A stretch of 64,000 nt of DNA from Tricholomella constricta (GCA_013368375.1 JAACJP010000004.1:1178001-1242000), one strand, 5' to 3'. Positions 1 through 12,000 are shown, counted from the stretch's first letter. Translations and numbers: made by a program. Notes: a model not told the origin generated them from the sequence alone.

Positions 1-1554
1 AAGCCCCTCCAGCATCCCTTCTGGGAAGATCTCCCTTACGTCGACATCTTCCTCTCCATCACCCCTGACATCCTTCACCAGCTCCATCAAGGCGTGATCA
101 AGCACCTTATTGGATGGCTCACCGAGGCGTGTGGAGCTGCCGAAATCGACGCCCGTGTACGTCGACTACCCCCCAACCACAGCATCCGCATTTTTCACAA
201 GGGAATCACAACATTATCTCGTGTTAGTGGCACCGAACACCGGCAAATGAGCAGTTTTTTGCTCGGGTTGCTCACAGATATTCACCTGCCTGTCTCTTCT
301 GCACGCCTCATTCGCGCTACTCGAGCCTTGCTAGATTTTCTCTATCTCGCGCAGTATCCTGTCCACACTGACGAGACCCTGGATGCGCTTGAGGCATCCC
401 TACATGACTTCCATGCCAACAAGTCCATCTTTGTCGATCTTGGGATACGCGAGGGCTTCAACATTCCCAAGCTCCATTTTCTCACCCATTATGTTCGTGC
501 GATCAAGGTTTTTGGCACTACCGACAACTACAATACAGAGGCCACGGAACGGCTCCATATTGACTTTGCGAAGGACGCGTATCGGGCTACCAACCACAAA
601 GACGAGTTCCCGCAGATGACAAAGTGGCTAGAGCGACGCGAGAAGATCCTGCATCACGCAAACTACATGACCTGGCGAACTCGGCAGCGAAGGGATGGTC
701 CTATCCCAGTCTCTGCATGCTGTGAGACTCAGTGGCGACCATCTGATCTGTCATGTGTCCTTTACTACAAGATGACTCGACATCCAACGCGCAAATCTGT
801 ATCACTAGATGATATTATGTCTATCTATGGAGCATCTTTCTTCCCTGCGGCCCTCGCACGCTTCATCGTTCAATTCAATCACCCAATGCGCACCCGCCGC
901 CAGATTGAAGAGGATGCCGCCGATGTCCATTTCCCATTCTCGGCCCTACCTGTTTTCCACAAAATCAAATTTTGGAACGAAGAATTCCACGGCAACACGA
1001 CGCTTGATTCGATCCATGCCTATCCTCAAAGGATCGATGAACATGGAACTGTGATCACTCCTGCGCGATTTGATACAGCTTTGGTTCGTGTCAGGAGCTC
1101 GACAGATACCTCCGAACATGTATCTCAGATCAATGGTATGTTGGTATCTCACTGATTCTTATTCTTACCACACCATTGACCGACATCTTTGCACCTAGGC
1201 TGTCGAGTTGCTCAAGTTCGCATCGTTTTCACACTCCCGCCTGCCTCCCTGCCCTTTCTATTTACTTCGAAGGTTTGCCCTCCTCGTCATCTTGCATACG
1301 TCGAATGGTTTTCGGACTTTACTTCGTTTCCGGATCCAAATTTCAAAATGTACAAAGTTAAGCGCTCCTTTACAGATGGGGAGCGTATTGCCTCAGTGAT
1401 CCCGGTGTCCATCATTCAGCGTAGTGTACACCTTCTACCTAAATGGGGTCCCGTCGTCCCGCCGAGCTGGACAAGCCACAATGTTCTCGATGTCTGTCCC
1501 TCGTTCTTCGTCAATTCCTTCAAAGACCCTCATACACACTTTAATGTATATTAA
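1..1554 (+). CDS. Plavaka-class DDE transposase, C-terminal part (5' end outside window)
   Basis: The reading frame is open from base 1 (PFWEDLPYVDIF then LHQLHQGVIKHL), so the start lies upstream of the window. The segment GTTDNYNTEATERLHIDF followed by AYRATNHKDEFPQM is characteristic of the C-terminal region of Plavaka transposases in basidiomycetes (the region often labelled DUF6830). A 63-nt intron at 1136-1198 (gtatg...cctag) joins the long first exon to a second exon running to a TAA at 1552-1554. The join keeps frame. Plavaka elements are cut-and-paste DNA transposons, but the catalytic part cannot be seen here. No stop or frameshift is visible in the 500 codons present, so the copy may be recent. 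Confidence 0.85.
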
Positions 1555-1892
1555 TGTTGAATTAACTATGACTTTCTCTACTTTAATCAGTAAGCTTATA
1601 ATCGGTCGAAATTGAGTAACCTTATGTCGCATTCAGTCAATTATAGTCTTTTGTGATAATTCTTACCAATTCGCGCATTTTTATCGCGGGAGGTTTTTCC
1701 TGATGTGACCGGCTCATCTCATCCAAACTGCATCAGTACCTCGGTTTTTCTTTCCCCTTCTCCTCTTCACTCCTTACTCTTCCCGTTTCTTTCCACGGCT
1801 TCGGGTTTCCGTCCGTTTCCGTCTTAAATGATGTCGCAAGCATCTCCGGCCTGCGGCGCGACCTATGTCATCCCGTTTCTTTCTTCCGCAAT
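1555..1892. other. Intergenic / element junction
   Basis: The first half is AT-rich. The second half, from about 1740, is very pyrimidine-rich (many TTTC and CTTC runs) and reads on into the retrotransposon ORF, so it is probably the 5' broken end of that element. No clear terminal inverted repeat of the Plavaka element could be read by eye. Confidence 0.4.
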
Positions 1893-3671
1893 GTGGCTAC
1901 CGTTTCCCTAAATGACTGGACTTGTTCTCTCAATGCCTGTCTGTCTCCTCTCCAGTTTCCTCTTTCATCCCATTCCTCATCCCAATTCCACCCAAAAATG
2001 CCAGCGGCTTGGATCTTTGCCAATGACGCTTTACGAGACAGTGGTCTCACTCTTCTTCCCACCGATTACTCTTACTTTTTCTCGCCATCCCTATCCCTCG
2101 AACACTATGCAAACGTACTCGATGGTTGTTCCACGTTTTCCTCATTACCCTCTCTCTCTCGTCTCCTTCTTAGTCGTCTTCGTCGACGAGGTATCTCACA
2201 TCTCGACCATTTCGCCGTTGTCTCTTTTTCTCCCGAATTTTTCTCTCCTATTCTCTCAATCTCTACTCCCCTGCCTTTCCGCGATGTCGCCCCCACCTCT
2301 TCCGTCGCACGCGATTGGTCCACCTTTCTTTCGTGGTTTACTCGCTCATTCCCCTTTCTCTCCCAGTATTCTCCCGCAGGTCCTGACCTCTTCCTGCCAC
2401 CTTCCCTTCGGCAGGAGTCCGCCGAAATCGCTGTTTCAGCACTTTCCCAGCTCACCCCGTCCAGCCTCCGTGCAGATCTCCCTGCCAACGCCTTCGGTTC
2501 CGACGCTTCCCTAATCCCTTCCCCTCCTACCCCTTTTTCTTTTCCAATAAACTTCCAAAAACCACCCTCTTCGCTCACGCTTTCGATGATAGGTCCTGGG
2601 GTCGCACTCGTCGCCTCCCTCTCCTCTTCGCGGTATGATGCTTCGACCTCCCATGCTGAAGTCGCCGGTTGTCTATCCGCAGTCCTAAGGGCTTCCCAAA
2701 CATCCGGGGGAACGGTGTACACGGACTATCTCCCTGTCGTCAGTTGGCTCTCGCGGAGCTGTGTCGCGCCATCTGCTTTCCATCGGTGGCTTCGCGACAT
2801 TATACATCGACCTCAGGCTGATACAACAGTGCAACACGTCAAAGCTCACACTCGTGGGCGCTCCTTGCCTGCGTGTTTAAATCGCGCTGCTGACCACATC
2901 GCGTCCTTGAGCCATTCACTCTATAACCCGCCACCGCTTTTCCCGACACCAACGTTCCATATGCAGCCTTACTGCATCTATACCCCAGGGCGTGGGTTTT
3001 TGGAAAGCAATTTGGCATCAATCATCCAAACCGAGCGGGCCCGTCGTTTCGCGCAAACCTATTCCGTCTGGTCCAGGCATTTAACATCACCACTGTTGTA
3101 TGATCCAACCCCTCCGCCTCCTTTCCCCTATCAAAAATCGCCCTATGCATATGCAGCTATGGTCCAGCTATACGCTAGGAGCGCCCAATTGGACTCGAAC
3201 ACTTCTCTCGCGGCTCGCTTCGACTCTGGGCATCTTCCGTGGTGTAGGTTTGGGTGTCGTGCTCTCGAGTCTCCTCATCATCTCTTTGTCGATTGCTTAC
3301 ACTTTATTGATTTGCGAGCACAGTGTCGGTCTGACCTCCTTACTTCCCTCACAAATATCCTACCCCTCACCATGCCCCCTCACACTCGACAACTCCTCCT
3401 CGACATTTCCTCCAACCTCTTTGTTGATTCGTCCTACTGGCCGATGGGTCACTCCCGTTTCTATTTTGGTTTTTCCCCATCGGTCTCTCACTTACATCTT
3501 CCCCATCTCATAAATACTCGCGTCACCAACCTATGGCACACCGCATCGATCCACCTCGCGGGCAGGATTTGGGCCAAGTCCCGGCAAAAGGCCTTCAACC
3601 TACGTTTTCCTAACTCGTCGTCGTTTTCTTACTCTATCCCTCCTATCCTTCGCTCCATTTTCAACTTGTAA
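1893..3671 (+). CDS. Non-LTR retrotransposon ORF2 C-terminus: RNase H plus zinc knuckle, 5'-truncated
   Basis: This is an uninterrupted frame of 592 codons; the first in-frame start-like codon is GTG, so the left end is arbitrary. Residues about 200-345 look like RNase H. Acidic positions occur in order: D in FGSDAS, E in SHAEVAGC, D in VYTDYLP, and H...D in VKAHTRGRS / NRAADHIAS. A C-terminal knuckle follows around CRFGC...SPHHLFVDC, as in Tad/L1-like elements of fungi. The reverse transcriptase and endonuclease domains are absent upstream, so this is a 5'-truncated insertion, which is usual for target-primed reverse transcription. Codon use is dominated by C and T on this strand (Ser/Pro/Leu rich), unlike neighbouring host genes. 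Confidence 0.8.
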   Translation: MATVSLNDWTCSLNACLSPLQFPLSSHSSSQFHPKMPAAWIFANDALRDSGLTLLPTDYSYFFSPSLSLEHYANVLDGCSTFSSLPSLSRLLLSRLRRRGISHLDHFAVVSFSPEFFSPILSISTPLPFRDVAPTSSVARDWSTFLSWFTRSFPFLSQYSPAGPDLFLPPSLRQESAEIAVSALSQLTPSSLRADLPANAFGSDASLIPSPPTPFSFPINFQKPPSSLTLSMIGPGVALVASLSSSRYDASTSHAEVAGCLSAVLRASQTSGGTVYTDYLPVVSWLSRSCVAPSAFHRWLRDIIHRPQADTTVQHVKAHTRGRSLPACLNRAADHIASLSHSLYNPPPLFPTPTFHMQPYCIYTPGRGFLESNLASIIQTERARRFAQTYSVWSRHLTSPLLYDPTPPPPFPYQKSPYAYAAMVQLYARSAQLDSNTSLAARFDSGHLPWCRFGCRALESPHHLFVDCLHFIDLRAQCRSDLLTSLTNILPLTMPPHTRQLLLDISSNLFVDSSYWPMGHSRFYFGFSPSVSHLHLPHLINTRVTNLWHTASIHLAGRIWAKSRQKAFNLRFPNSSSFSYSIPPILRSIFNL

Positions 3672-3922
3672 TTTTGATTTTACTTTCGCTTATTTACCTT
3701 TACATACACCCTTCCTGACGAGGTATATTTTCGTATACCTGAGTTGCTGATGTAACGTAGTCGGGATCCGAAATCTATCATCTATCATCTTTTCAATCTG
3801 ATTTGATCGTAGTCCGGAAGACCGGTCCGGTTTGATCGCCTGCAACGAGTCACCAACGCGTGAGGAACAGTGAACCTGACTGAGACTGCATCAAGTGTAT
3901 GTAAAACCAAGCTCCACAAAGT
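3672..3922. repeat. 3' region of the retrotransposon with a short tandem repeat
   Basis: After the ORF stop there are 250 bases of non-coding sequence. They contain two tandem copies of an ATCTATC-type unit near 3772-3790. Some non-LTR elements end in short repeats rather than poly(A), so this could mark the 3' end, but no target-site duplication could be identified. Confidence 0.35.
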
Positions 3923-6485
3923 CTACAACCCAAGGTCTTTCCGATATTGAATAAAAGCTACCAGGTTGTCGCGGACCTCCTCTGCTCTCCGTCTGAGATC
4001 TCTCCCGCCCTGCTTACGCCTGTCGATCCCCCGGACTGCCTTCTTCACATCGTCAACACTGGAGGCCAGTCTGGCCAGGTACCCGCCTTGCCGGAAGTTG
4101 ACGTCGTAGGGCATGTTTTCGTCTGAGTAGATGTCGATTAGCGCCGAGGCAGCTTGAATGAGGGGCTCTGTCCCAGCGGGCGAGGGCGCTCCATTCGAAG
4201 GAAGTATCGATAGCAGGTATTGTGAAATAAGCTGATCATAAACATATGAGACAGGATCTGATGGATGCTCGTATCAGTCAGATACTTACTCTGTTTCCGT
4301 CGATGGACTGAGGATGTTGAGCAAGACATTCGAGGGTGCCTATGCATTTGACTCGTATCGCATCATCGGATGTAGCGTCACACATTTGAATGAGCAGCTT
4401 CACTTGCTCTTCACTGGGGACCTATTGGAATGGATTGAATGAGCTGCTAGCAATTACAATAGGCAGGAGCTTACCAATGACCCCTTCCACACATTTCCGA
4501 TCCCCCAAAGCACACCGACAGCAACGTGCCACATTTCCTGTCTCCGTTCTTGCCCCAAGCCAGTTTCTGTCCCAACGACGGCCAGGGCTGACCATATTTC
4601 GTCCCATACCTTGCGGCCAGCATCGTGATCAGCGGAAACGCTGGGATTTGGGCTGGTAGCGAGCGAGAGGAAGATATTATTGAGGCATTCGAGTGCGCTG
4701 ATGTGAATGGCGCTGAGGGCAGAGGTTGTAGGAGGGTGTGGCGACGGCGTTACTAGTGGTGGGAAGGACAGGGACGTGGGATGCACAAGAGCAAGCAGCG
4801 GGGCGAGTAGTGTAGGTAAGAATGATGTCGAAGCTGCATTTATCGGTGAAGGATCATCCTGCATATCAGTATCCGCCTCGTCCATCTCCAGGTCTGACGA
4901 GACGATGTTAGAACAGACCCATATACCAGGCAAGATTAATGCCGTTTACCTTCGTCTTCGCCGTCATGATCGCCGTCATTTTCTACACCCTTTTCCGTAT
5001 CGCTTTCAGGGTCAGGAAGAGTTGCACATGCACCCGTCAGTATTTCCAGCGCCAATTGCACCGTCCTCAAAGTTGCCTCCAGACGTTCAAGCTCCAATTC
5101 TGCCTGAGATTTGTGGTCCGACTTTGGGGCGTGTTCAAGGGATAGATTTTCAATTTGAATTTCTGAAGCCTGTAACACCCTGAGTACACATGAATAATCA
5201 TTTTCACAAAGCTCTCACTTGTTTTTCTACTAGCTCCAGTGCCACCTTCGAAGCGTCTGCCAATGATATAGGCGTGATGACAGGCTGAAGGAGGGGCAGC
5301 ACGATGTCTTTGTCAATATCAACAAACGACGCTGCTGTTGGGGGAGGCAGAGGGGAAAGGTTTCGCAAAATACCTATCGCAAAAGAACAGGTCAGCGAAT
5401 GCATGTCAAGATAAATATAGCCATTACCCGAGCAAAGAACTTTCAGGGTGGTGGAGCGAGGATCTAAAGGCACTTTTGCCTTGCCATTCAACGCTTTGGT
5501 CGATCGAACGATGTCAAGCAAGCATGAGATGTACCCAGCATCAGCTCGGATATCAGAGATGGCGGGATAGTTATCATCTGTCAGGACATACAGGCAGTGT
5601 GCTAGTTCCAGTAAGCTACGCCATCCAGGTCGGTGTCACCAAATCTGAGGAGGCGTACCGGCAGCTGTCACCGGCGCAAGCGAGATTTTATCTCTTGCAG
5701 CGAGGAAAGACATAAGAAATGGCACCAGATGGATCTCATTGATGGCGTTGAGAGCCTTGTTCGACGTCTCTCTGCAATAATAAGAAATAGAACGGGAAAA
5801 AGAGTTATGGTGACTCACGAGAGGCACCATAAAGTTGTAATGACGTTATCTGCAAAGTCATACACCAAGTTTCGAGCTTTTTCCGGCGTCGTTGCTGGAG
5901 ACTCTAGGTACTGGGCAAGAGTATTGGAAATCTGCAAGCAAAACGTGAAAAGTCAGTCGCTGAACGATGCGAGCCACGTACTTTGGGAATAAAAGTTTTC
6001 CAAGGGACAAGGATATTTTTGTTATACATCTCGGCACAGATGTCGTATCCGCCGTCAATGCAAAGGTTTCTGATCAGACTGTCAGCAAGATATCGTGTCT
6101 GGACAGACGTAAAAGATACATACCGTAGAGATCCTGCAGCCTCAACTATTACCTCCTCCTCGCTATCAGTCAGTCTTGTGATGAGCGCGCCGACGATGTT
6201 CTTCCCTTGAAGTAATCTTCGGGTCGACGGGTCGTTTTGTATTAGATTAGAGACGGCCACGCAGGCCCATTTTCGTTCTGTGGCATCCGAGCTCTCCATC
6301 TAAAGACACTATAAGAACACTGAGGGGCTGAACGTTCATTGGACCACCTTCTGCAAAATCGGCAAGATAGCCTCAGTTTTCGAAGAGGTTGAGGATGCCG
6401 ACGCTAAACCACGGGGAAGATGAGAGTCGGGAACCCTCATAGGATTATGCCTCCGCATTGAGCGCTTTTTCTGTGATTTCCCCAT
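3923..6485 (-). CDS. SYO1: Syo1/HEATR3-type ribosomal protein import adaptor
   Basis: This multi-exon gene encodes roughly 650-690 residues, the usual size of the family. It starts at the ATG at 6485 with a short basic N-terminus (MGKSQKKRSMRRHNPM, then PDSHLPRGL) that matches the conserved start of Syo1/HEATR3. A first intron (about 6347-6300) leads into armadillo/HEAT helices (RKWACVAVSNLIQND and following). HEAT-like repeats run to the C-terminus and are broken by an acidic stretch encoded around 4860-5010 (DGDHDGEDE, DLEMDEADTDMQDD). In the characterised fungal protein such an acidic loop contacts Rpl11. Syo1 binds nascent Rpl5 and Rpl11 and imports them with a karyopherin for 5S RNP assembly. 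About ten short introns are needed. The stop is the TAG at 3923-3925. Confidence 0.85.
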
Positions 6486-6804
6486 GGTGAGCTAGAGATC
6501 GAAAGTAGTTGTGTCTGCAGCCGCTGTCTGGACGCGCCAATCCTGATCCATGAAAAAATGACAATCACGTGGGCCGATCCTCTAATCTTATCTTATCTGA
6601 TGTTGGGTACCTCGCAATCAACGTGAATTGACTGTCAATGTCATTTCTCACCAGACGACTTATCAGTGAGTGCGCGAAACGGTTGAAGGACGCAAGTGAA
6701 TTATATGCGAATGATATCAGCTAAAGATGATTGTTTTGCCTAACTCTTGATTTACAATGACAACACTAAGCCCAAAAGATATACGTAGCGACACATTAAA
6801 GTAA
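6486..6804. other. Intergenic, promoter side of SYO1
   Basis: 319 bases between the SYO1 start and the stop of the next minus-strand gene. No ORF, RNA gene or repeat seen. It must hold the SYO1 promoter and the terminator of the membrane-protein gene. Confidence 0.4.
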
Positions 6805-8799
6805 CTAGGGGTGATAGCAAGGAGGAGTTCCGTCACTTGCGACAGGCCCATGAACAAGGGGGATAGAAGGGTTCGTGATAGTTTCGGGGGATCTAGGATC
6901 GTGTTCTGCGTTATTGTTGGTGGGTATGGTTTCCTGATCTTGAAGCTGCTCGGTGGTGACAGTGACAGATGTTACCCAGTCATGAACAGGAGCGGTTGCA
7001 TGTGACTCGATGTAGTATGCAGCTTCCGCTTCTGAGAGTGGAGGGGCGGATGCGGTAATGTCTGCCTCATCCAATGGTCGGCTTAACTCCTCTTCGAATG
7101 GCGGAGCAGACGGGCCGGGATCCGGCTCCACTAGGATGTCCTCGAATGTGTATGGGTAATCGTAGAATGTAGCTGCCATCTTTCCTTTAGAAGGAGGCGG
7201 TGGAAATAAGGGGACCGGAGATGACGATCGCGAGGAGCGCCGTGAAGGAGGAAGACTGCAATTTGCAGGGTCGTATGCTCCGTGCCCGAAGTCCCCTAAC
7301 TCCTCGTCCTGCCACATTGGAACAGAGACATGGAAAGTATTCGAGTCACCCAAGGACGAATTAGCACCATCAGAGGGAGGGGCACTGGCAAGGTCTGCCA
7401 GACGAGCAAGGAGGGTCTTATCGTCCGTTGCAACATGAGCAGCATGTATGGGTTGTGATGGAAGATCCATGTCGCCTGAGGTATCGCTGGGGTCAGATGG
7501 TCGAGAATTCGAACACGATGAGTATTGTGAACCGGGTGACAGGGGCAGGGACTTCGGCTGTCCATCGCCCCCTCCGCTACCCCCCTCTAATAAGTGGTTT
7601 TGCGATATTGCGACGCGGAGATGATATGCGGGTGGTGAGGGTGCCCCTGACGGTAAGGAGACTGGCAAGTTTCTATCGCTTTGTGGTTCTTGAGGGGAAG
7701 AACCACTGGCGAGGGCATCCGCAACAGAAGGGCCCGCGTATGGAGATTCCAGCGACGAGCGTCGAGACACCGTAAGAGAGTGAGAGGGGATTTCAGGGGT
7801 TGTTTGCGTCTCTTCAATTCTATCCAGAGATGAGCATGAGCTTTGAGGACTGGCCATCTTTGTTGCGATCCTCTTCCCTCGCCTTTGACGGGCGGTGTAC
7901 CTCGCGTTTGCTTTCCATCGTGCGGTGGCCCTTGCCCAAATTTTCTTCTTCACCTTGACCTCTCTCTCGATCGTAAGCATTTGCGCCCTGCCCTCATCGT
8001 CCGCTGTTTGACTCCTCCGTCGCCTGCGAGCTTTCATTTCAATGTCATTCTGCCGTCGTTTTCGACGTTTGCTTTTACGCCAGAAGAGGCAGCCAATAAT
8101 GAGAAAGCAGATGAGAAAGGCGAGCACCAGTGACAACGCCAGGATGAGAGTCGTCCGACTTGCAGTAACATGTCCAGGAGGCTTCCAGCCTGGCGGTAGG
8201 TTGTCATGAATATTGTAGGCAGCGGTGGATGAGGGTGTGGGTTTTGGTATGGAAGACGAGGCGGGCCCCTGTATCTGATCGTCAACCGATGTTACGGAGG
8301 TCGAGGAATCCAAGCAAGTCTGCGAAACATTGAGGGACAATGGTAAGAAGAGAAGCGTATTGAGGCGTACAAGACACACGGTCGATCCGTATAATGTATA
8401 GCTCTCTACTCTTCGCCATCGACCACTGTCGTCGATCTCGAATTTGTCGGGCACATATCGTGTATTGCCCACGGCTTTCTTGGACAACTGTGCGGAGCGA
8501 CGATTTTTTGAGAGGGCCGTGCCGCGTGATTGAACGTTTCGGGCGCCAGTATTGTCGGCGTCAAGCGAAGGGCACAGGAAGGAGGGGGGTGCTGGGCTAC
8601 CGTAAACAGAGGTCGAGGAGGCTGATATGGTCGCCAGGAGCGAGAGAAGGGCAGAAGAGGGACCACTGGATGATGGGGGCCTCCGCCTACAACGCGGTCG
8701 ATGATATGAATCGAGGTTCGGTGGCCGTGGATGGGATGGAGGACGAGCTGAGCAGCCAGCAAGGCCAGTGGGCATTGGCTTGGCCATGATTGAGACCAA
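6805..8799 (-). CDS. Single-pass membrane protein, Ser/Pro-rich, function unknown
   Basis: About 647 residues after removing one intron (51 nt, GTACGC...CGCAG, near 8318-8370) that is a multiple of three and stop-free. The N-terminal half carries a hydrophobic Ser/Ala stretch (SALLSLLATISAS) and a Ser/Thr-rich presumed extracellular part. One strong transmembrane segment follows (TLILALSLVLAFLICFLII), then a basic stop-transfer cluster (KSKRRKRRQ). The long C-terminal tail is rich in Ser, Pro and acidic residues. The layout resembles fungal wall-stress sensors of the Mid2/Wsc type, but no family motif such as a WSC cysteine domain is present, so this is only a shape comparison. Initiation could be at 8799 or at the Met four codons later. 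Confidence 0.7.
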   Translation of the reverse strand: MVSIMAKPMPTGLAGCSARPPSHPRPPNLDSYHRPRCRRRPPSSSGPSSALLSLLATISASSTSVYGSPAPPSFLCPSLDADNTGARNVQSRGTALSKNRRSAQLSKKAVGNTRYVPDKFEIDDSGRWRRVESYTLYGSTVCLVRLNTLLFLPLSLNVSQTCLDSSTSVTSVDDQIQGPASSSIPKPTPSSTAAYNIHDNLPPGWKPPGHVTASRTTLILALSLVLAFLICFLIIGCLFWRKSKRRKRRQNDIEMKARRRRRSQTADDEGRAQMLTIEREVKVKKKIWARATARWKANARYTARQRRGKRIATKMASPQSSCSSLDRIEETQTTPEIPSHSLTVSRRSSLESPYAGPSVADALASGSSPQEPQSDRNLPVSLPSGAPSPPAYHLRVAISQNHLLEGGSGGGDGQPKSLPLSPGSQYSSCSNSRPSDPSDTSGDMDLPSQPIHAAHVATDDKTLLARLADLASAPPSDGANSSLGDSNTFHVSVPMWQDEELGDFGHGAYDPANCSLPPSRRSSRSSSPVPLFPPPPSKGKMAATFYDYPYTFEDILVEPDPGPSAPPFEEELSRPLDEADITASAPPLSEAEAAYYIESHATAPVHDWVTSVTVTTEQLQDQETIPTNNNAEHDPRSPETITNPSIPLVHGPVASDGTPPCYHP

Positions 8800-9090
8800 G
8801 GACTAAGGACGCCAAGCAAGTCTTCCACTTGACTTCCGAATCCGATTTTGGCAGTATGATGGCTTACCAAGAGGGATAAGCCGGGAAGAGGAAAGAAAGG
8901 AATGCTGGGCAACGAGGCTGGCAGCGAGGAAGGGGCTTGGGGACCGTCGGCAGCGGCGGCGGAGGGCTGGGCGTTTGGAGATGGGAAATATCAAGAGATG
9001 ACTTTAGAAATGTCGTTGGCAAGCTCCGACAAACGAACATTCCTATTCTTAGCATTAAAATAATCCCAGGCTCTATTATTCCACATCATA

Positions 9091-12000
9091 TCACACTAAA
9101 TAAACACTTTTCCGCCGCTCTTCCTCCCGTCCATGCGCCCGCTGCTGCAATTTCTGCTCCTCGACCGCCCCCCGCGTGCGCCACCCCACATCCTCCGACC
9201 CCCTCTCATACATCAACTTGTACGACGGCAGCCCCATCCGAATCTGTGTCTGACGCACAAAAGGGGCTGCGCCGTCCTCGAGCCGTAAGCACCTATAAAT
9301 AAAACAGAATAACGCATGGTCAATCACGAGAACATTTCCACCGATGAAGACCCAGACCAAGCCCTAATTTGACGGGCAGGCCCATGAGCGCACCTTCGCA
9401 AAAATATTGGCCCGCCTTTCTTTCCCGTCGGCGCCCATTCCGTTGGATAGCTCATCACATAGCTATCGACGTATCCCCGCCATCGAGTAAGGGCAGTCCC
9501 GTCTGGATCCATGCTTGGATCGTCTGATCCTACAAGATGCACACGTATGGCTTTGAATTCCCGAACCTGCAACAGGTTCCGATGAGCAGGGGTCAATTTA
9601 GTTCAAACTTAGAACATACCCATTGTAGTCGATATAAATGATCATCCTGCCCGACATGCCGTTCAGCCTCTCGCCGATACCTCACGACATCTTGATTTGT
9701 GATGATCTCGGAACTTTGCGCACTCTGCAAAAGTTTCCACAGCTCCTGACACCTGTTGTCAGAAAGGATAGTTTGGACCTGGTGAGTGTGGTGCGTCAAT
9801 ATCCTACAACATGCCTGCCGTCAGATACTTACCTGTTTCACAAGCGCAGTGATTAGCTTGTCTAACGTGAACAACTGATATGCCTATCAATAGCCATACT
9901 AATTTAGCGCATGTTGCCAGCTAAAATTATCCCACGCCCACCTTGTTGCCAAAAAACCACCTCATGTGTTCTTCGAATGTGGCCTGGTCCATATCGCCAT
10001 CGAACAGTTTTTCGCATGCGTTCAGCAGGTACATGTACACGACATTTGCGCTGTCGCTTGCACCGCGATCGCCAAGGACGTCCATTGTCTGCTCGAGCAC
10101 TGCGGAGGGGCCGTTCGGCTCATCTAATCCTAGCTCAACGGCGACTCGGTTAGCGAGGAGCGAGGCATGCTTCTCAGCCGCATGTTGGGAACCGATCTCC
10201 TTACACATGAGGAGACGAGAATAAAGGAGCTACGTATTGTGAGATTATATAAGAATTGTGACATCGCCGTTGTTCAATTTGACTCACCTGGAGCAAGCGC
10301 AGCAGAGTATAGAAGGTGGTGTTGGCAAAAAAGGGGCGATCAGAATCGGATCCATGGGCTAAGTTTTGCGTAAATGCCTCAGCACCGGCCTCAGTGATCC
10401 AAATATCGCAAGGGCAATCATGGGTATCTCCAAGACGTGAGAGGTTGGGGGAACGTTCGGGAGAGGGGGATGCGTCGCGAGAGGCGGTGGGAGTCGACCT
10501 GCCTGCAGCCTTTTCCTGAACGGTACGGAGGAGCTTCCTCCTCAGGTCGTTGGCGGCGACGCCCCCGGAATGAGAATGTGTACTCCCCACAGAGCGACGC
10601 CCGCTCCTACTTCCATCCGTGTGCCCATTCAGTTCGATTGAAGCATCTTCGTCGTGAGTGCCTTCCAAAGGACCACATGCGGCGTTAAACTCTGCCACCG
10701 GGTACATGCAAAGAAGAGGAATGAATACGCGGAGAAACTTCTCGACACTCCTACGTTCTTGGGAGCTATACTGACCCTGGGAACGATCGAGGAAAGAATA
10801 GACCATCTTGAGAGAGTCAAGGAGAGTCGAGGTGTCGTGGAACACGTATTCGAGTTGGTGGCCGACCGACCCGCGAGCGAAGGATGCGACGTTTTCCTGC
10901 TCCCATGCCTCCAGCTGCTGGTTCTTGATAGACTCGATATCCATGACAAAGTACTTTGCCGTAATGTTCTTCTTGTCATTCGCCTTGAAGCTGATCCCTT
11001 GGTGGTCCAGAGACTTGTAAAAGTTTTTCGAATCGACCTCTCGCCACGTCCGACTCCATTCCCGTTGAGCTCGTCGCCACTCTTCATCCCGTTGCTTTAG
11101 CCGCGCAAGGACGACAGGTACCGCCACACTCGGGCAATCCTGAAGTGCTTGAATCACCTCCTGCCCGCCGTCCCGACCATAGACTTTTTTGATGAGTCGG
11201 TGATATACAGATTTACTCGGGCCCCCAAAATCGGGCTTTAGCTTGAACACTGTTCGCTCCTCGTTTGACATGTCCTCGATTCGGCCATTCAAGGGTTCCA
11301 GCACGGCGATTGTCCGAGCCAAACCTTCGAGGTGCACATGATACTCGAACCGCTCTTCCTCGCTCTTATGAAGCGCTTCTTCGAATGAATTCTTTTTATG
11401 CGAGATGAACCCGGCTTCCTCAGACGCCCAGGTCGGATGCGAGACCCATTCGTCGTTCAGGACTGATCGACATAGCTCGTCACGCCCCGAACAGGCCAGC
11501 CGTATCTCCTATCAATCGCATGGGTCAAGCTCGTGAAAAGATTAAGGCGCGTTCGCTTACACTGTCCGGTAGTCTTCGATAACTGGGTCCTTCCCCATCA
11601 TCCGCAGGTAGCGCGGACAAGGCTTCAGGAGGACCAGTGCGAATGCTACCTGGGGGTCCATTTTCGACATTATCTTGTCTCTCATCCCAGCCAATGAGGT
11701 CCTTAAATTCGGAAAGGAGATCACCGTCCCCCAAGAAGACATGTGCGCGTTCAATTAAAGTCTTGATCTCAATAATCTCCTTCGAGAACAGGCTCAGAAG
11801 CTTCAAAAAGTCCTCGTACATCTCTCGACTCTCGAGTGACTTTTTTGCTCGGTCGAAGAATAGCAGCTTGTCGGCTGATGTGCCACTCAAGGTTCCTGTG
11901 GCAAGGGTTGAGCTCTGACTCTGCAGTAAATGCGAGCTTGGCAAGGGCGAAGGCTGCATGAGTGGCGCTGTGAAATGTGTGTGACTAGGTATGGCTTGAG

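Noticed and set aside
2105..2722. 205-codon minus-strand frame antisense to the retrotransposon ORF
   Set aside because: It is the shadow of the strongly biased RNase H frame; its Arg/Glu-rich composition follows from the pyrimidine-rich plus strand.
5338..5992. Plus-strand frames across the SYO1 locus
   Set aside because: Antisense shadows of HEAT-repeat exons and introns of SYO1.
8406..8912. 168-codon minus-strand frame overlapping the membrane-protein start
   Set aside because: It overlaps the real start in another frame and has no motif. An extra upstream exon using it was considered but no in-frame splice was convincing.
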